Positions 62,174 through 64,000 of a stretch of 64,000 bases of DNA are shown here, piece by piece. Below the pieces are notes generated by a model. The model made no database searches. It had not been told where the DNA came from and saw only the letters and a list, made by a program, of their open reading frames with translations. Source of the stretch: DASPKM01 sp963817075 (GTDB taxonomy: Bacteria > Bacteroidota > Bacteroidia > Chitinophagales > Chitinophagaceae); NCBI GenBank assembly GCA_963817075.1, contig CAWFMT010000002.1, positions 124,001 to 188,000 of the forward strand, given 5' to 3'. Each line of letters begins with the position of its first letter. Within the stretch, counting starts at the first letter, position 1. The translations under genes were made by a program, and so were the position numbers.

Positions 62174-63400
62174 TTATGGATAAATCAAATACTTCACCCG
62201 CATTTTTTTGTAGTTACTCAGCCCAGGCTCCCAGCTCTTCCGTATCTCCTCATCTGAAACATCCGCAATCACCTGCTCCTTAAACCTGGAATCACCAGTG
62301 CGGAAATCAACATTTCCCATTTCCTTGCTTTGTTTAAAATCGAAGAATTTTTCTTTATGAGGATAGGCTTTATAGAAATCTTTTATCCACTGCAGATTGA
62401 TCCTGCCTGATTTTCGCAATGTTTCGATATCATAGGTCCTAAGGTCCAATCCAAAACAAGGTTCATTCATATGCAAAGGAGTTTCTGCCATTCCGGGAAT
62501 TCCTGTAGGAATGAATGAAAACTCATACTTGTCTTTCAAGAGTGGATTGCCTAAAACTGTAAATGGAAAATATGTCCCCCTTCCCTGGCTGATAACTGTT
62601 CCTTCAAATACGCATAAGGAGGGATACAACATTACAGATTGCTGTGTATTTAGATTAGGAGAAGGTCTTACCGGCAAGGTGTATGGCATATCATGACGGT
62701 AATTCGCTACAGGAATTATTTTGATTTTGCATTTCACTTTATTTGGAAGCCATCCCTCTCCATTTAGCATCTGCGCAAATTCACCGATTGTCATACCATG
62801 TGTAATGGGAATAGGAAATTTTCCAATTCCAGATTTCAATTTCATATCCAGGACCGGACCATCAACAAAATATCCATTGGGATTTGGGCGATCAAGGATC
62901 AAAAGTTCCTTTCCATTCTCTGCGCAAGACTCCATGATATCCGCAAGGGTGTTGATCTTTGTATAGAATCTGCAACCAACATCCTGAACATCGAAGATCA
63001 TCAGATCAATATCAGCCAGATCCTGTTTTGAAGGCTTTCTTTTCGGTCCATATAATGAGACAATAGGAATTTTTGTGGCGCTGTCAATCTCATCTTTTAC
63101 AATGGTACCTGCACTGGCATTTCCCCTGAATCCATGTTCCGGACCAAAGACTCTGACAATATTAATCCCGATCGACTGGAGGCTGTCGACCAAATGTTTT
63201 TTGCCGATGATTGTTGTTTGGTTCGCCAGTACCCCAATTCTTTTGCCCTTCAGATAGGGTAGATACTTTTCAGTTTGGTCTGCTCCAGTCTTCAGTGGGG
63301 TGGCTGCTGGTGGTACTGCAGCAGTGGTGGAACATTTCTGAACATCACCATAAAGAAAGAGAAGCAAAATCGGGAATATGAAGATTGAATGTTTTTTCAT
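62174..63400 (-). CDS. namZ: NamZ-type exo-beta-N-acetylmuramidase (DUF1343)
   Basis: 408 residues from ATG 63400 (signal MKKHSIFIFPILLLFLYG); the frame opens nine codons earlier. DUF1343 motifs: GKRIGVLANQTTIIGKKHLV, VRVFGPEHGFRGNASAG, DLMIFDVQDVGCRFYTKI, LLILDRPNPNGYFVDGPVLD and SPNLNTQQSVMLYPSLCVFE with Glu. The family removes terminal N-acetylmuramic acid from peptidoglycan fragments, so it serves cell-wall recycling. Confidence 0.88.
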   Translation of the reverse strand: MKKHSIFIFPILLLFLYGDVQKCSTTAAVPPAATPLKTGADQTEKYLPYLKGKRIGVLANQTTIIGKKHLVDSLQSIGINIVRVFGPEHGFRGNASAGTIVKDEIDSATKIPIVSLYGPKRKPSKQDLADIDLMIFDVQDVGCRFYTKINTLADIMESCAENGKELLILDRPNPNGYFVDGPVLDMKLKSGIGKFPIPITHGMTIGEFAQMLNGEGWLPNKVKCKIKIIPVANYRHDMPYTLPVRPSPNLNTQQSVMLYPSLCVFEGTVISQGRGTYFPFTVLGNPLLKDKYEFSFIPTGIPGMAETPLHMNEPCFGLDLRTYDIETLRKSGRINLQWIKDFYKAYPHKEKFFDFKQSKEMGNVDFRTGDSRFKEQVIADVSDEEIRKSWEPGLSNYKKMRVKYLIYP

Positions 63401-63411
63401 TTTTGTTTTTT

Positions 63412-63609
63412 TACCGCCAAGTAACAAAGACGCGAAGTTACGCTAGTGCGAGAAGGGGTCCAAGGATTTAGATTTTCAAATATAAATTTTACTATGTGAC
63501 TATGTTTTATTTATGTGTCTATGTGTTATTTTTTTTACCACATAGAATCATAGAAAGCATAGCCACATAGTTAAAACGAAGAAGGAATGAATTTTAGCAA
63601 AAACACTTA
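63412..63609. other. Intergenic region with host-repeat fragments
   Basis: No gene. It holds a repeat fragment (TACCGCCAAGTAACAAAGAC) and CACATAG-rich pieces like those inside the 150-bp repeat at 52621-52774 (for example GTGTCTATGTGTTA near 63515). Confidence 0.5.
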
Positions 63610-64000
63610 TCAATGAATACTTCTTAAATGCATAAATTCTATGGAAGATAATTTTAACCCACTATTAGAATTGAACCTAATGTCGGAATAAATTTCAGTG
63701 GGAAAAAAAATGGATGTCATCACAGTTAGTCCTCCATCGGCAAATAATTCAATAGAAGCATTATCAATGATCAACTCCATATTCATTGAATCAGACTGAG
63801 ATAATCGTGGAGCAAAATGCTTCGCACCAAATCCTTTTTTGAAACTTATGTTCCCGGATTGACTGCGATCGATAAAAAATTGATTGGTCGCTTTGTCGTA
63901 CCCCAGGATAACTTTCTCACCTGAAGGATTCGAAATCGTGATGGTAAATTCCTGGATTTTATCGGTCCGAAATTTTATCCTGGCCGGGCCCTTAAGTTTG
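63610..64000 (-). CDS. Glycoside hydrolase family 32 protein, C-terminal part only
   Basis: The frame enters from the right edge and ends at TGA 63610-63612, showing 130 codons. FFIDRSQSGNISFKKGFGA and MELIIDNASIELFADGGLTV followed by TSIFFPTEIY are the C-terminal beta-sandwich of GH32 levanases and invertases. The catalytic propeller lies outside the window. Confidence 0.82.
   Translation of the reverse strand, partial: KLKGPARIKFRTDKIQEFTITISNPSGEKVILGYDKATNQFFIDRSQSGNISFKKGFGAKHFAPRLSQSDSMNMELIIDNASIELFADGGLTVMTSIFFPTEIYSDIRFNSNSGLKLSSIEFMHLRSIH

Overview
The window comes from a member of the Bacteroidota, probably near the Chitinophagaceae or another Sphingobacteriia/Cytophagia-type soil lineage. 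The signs are a type IX secretion (CHU_C) sorting domain, a Bacteroidetes-type SAM-like tyrosine integrase, Bacteroidetes conjugative-transposon genes (TraM, TraN, DUF932, MobC/TraG type), two-component-propeller and DUF3179 proteins, and low-to-moderate GC. Chromosome lies at 1-3360 and 46532-64000. Between them sits one integrative element of about 43.1 kb.

The element is inserted in the 3' end of a tRNA-Asp(GTC) gene (3310-3383). The last 24 bp of the tRNA region (3361-3384) recur as an exact direct repeat at 46508-46531. A tyrosine integrase (3633-4871) lies just inside the tRNA end. The conjugation and mobilisation genes (coupling protein, relaxase, radC, DUF932, TraM, DUF3945-like, HTH) are truncated or frameshifted, while the cargo genes are long and intact. 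It therefore looks like a decayed ICE that now carries a defence and signalling island.

Cargo from left to right: (1) a frameshifted DUF1016/YhcG-type nuclease; (2) a HigB/HigA-peptidase toxin-antitoxin pair with a possible HEPN protein; (3) a four-gene set of DruA-like DUF4338 protein, NurA-like nuclease, HerA-like ATPase and a small PDDEXK-like protein (8693-13326); (4) decayed transfer genes, DUF932 and SSB, with two related structured leader hairpins; (5) a compact 10.4-kb operon on the minus strand (29566 to 19170) encoding a GmrSD-type DUF262/DUF1524 protein, an SF1 helicase, a 1481-residue Trp-rich-repeat protein ending in a DarT-like ADP-ribosyltransferase, and a DarG-like macrodomain protein; (6) Tra remnants; (7) two convergent operons filling 33.7-46.2 kb. 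The rightward one encodes a B12-binding radical SAM protein, a TrpXYZ-like ABC importer, a histidine-kinase-like protein, a receiver-like protein and a sigma-region-2 protein. The leftward one encodes a GYxxG-repeat protein, a tail-anchored JAB/JAMM protease, an E1/ThiF-like enzyme, a CAP-domain protein, a PH-like protein and a 54-residue membrane protein.

The strongest new signal is a promoter family with six members: TCGAA-N5-TCGAA, then exactly 19 bp, then TATWT. One copy is just upstream of the rightward operon. Five sit in 510 bp upstream of the leftward operon and of a 20-codon micro-ORF that has a perfect Shine-Dalgarno sequence and its own terminator. This ties the two convergent operons into one regulon, plausibly run by the sigma-like, receiver-like and kinase-like proteins encoded in it. 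I do not recognise this locus as a described system.

Right of attR is ordinary chromosome: a membrane-anchored winged-helix regulator, secreted BNR and propeller proteins, a DUF3179 protein, VOC protein, GH43, TPR-hydrolase, a T9SS-sorted protein, SdiA-regulated-like and PepSY-like proteins, a two-component system, NamZ (DUF1343) and the 3' end of a GH32 gene. These are separated by host intergenic repeats. Left of the tRNA are a carboxymuconolactone decarboxylase-family gene, an AraC regulator, a VOC protein and a TfoX-N protein.
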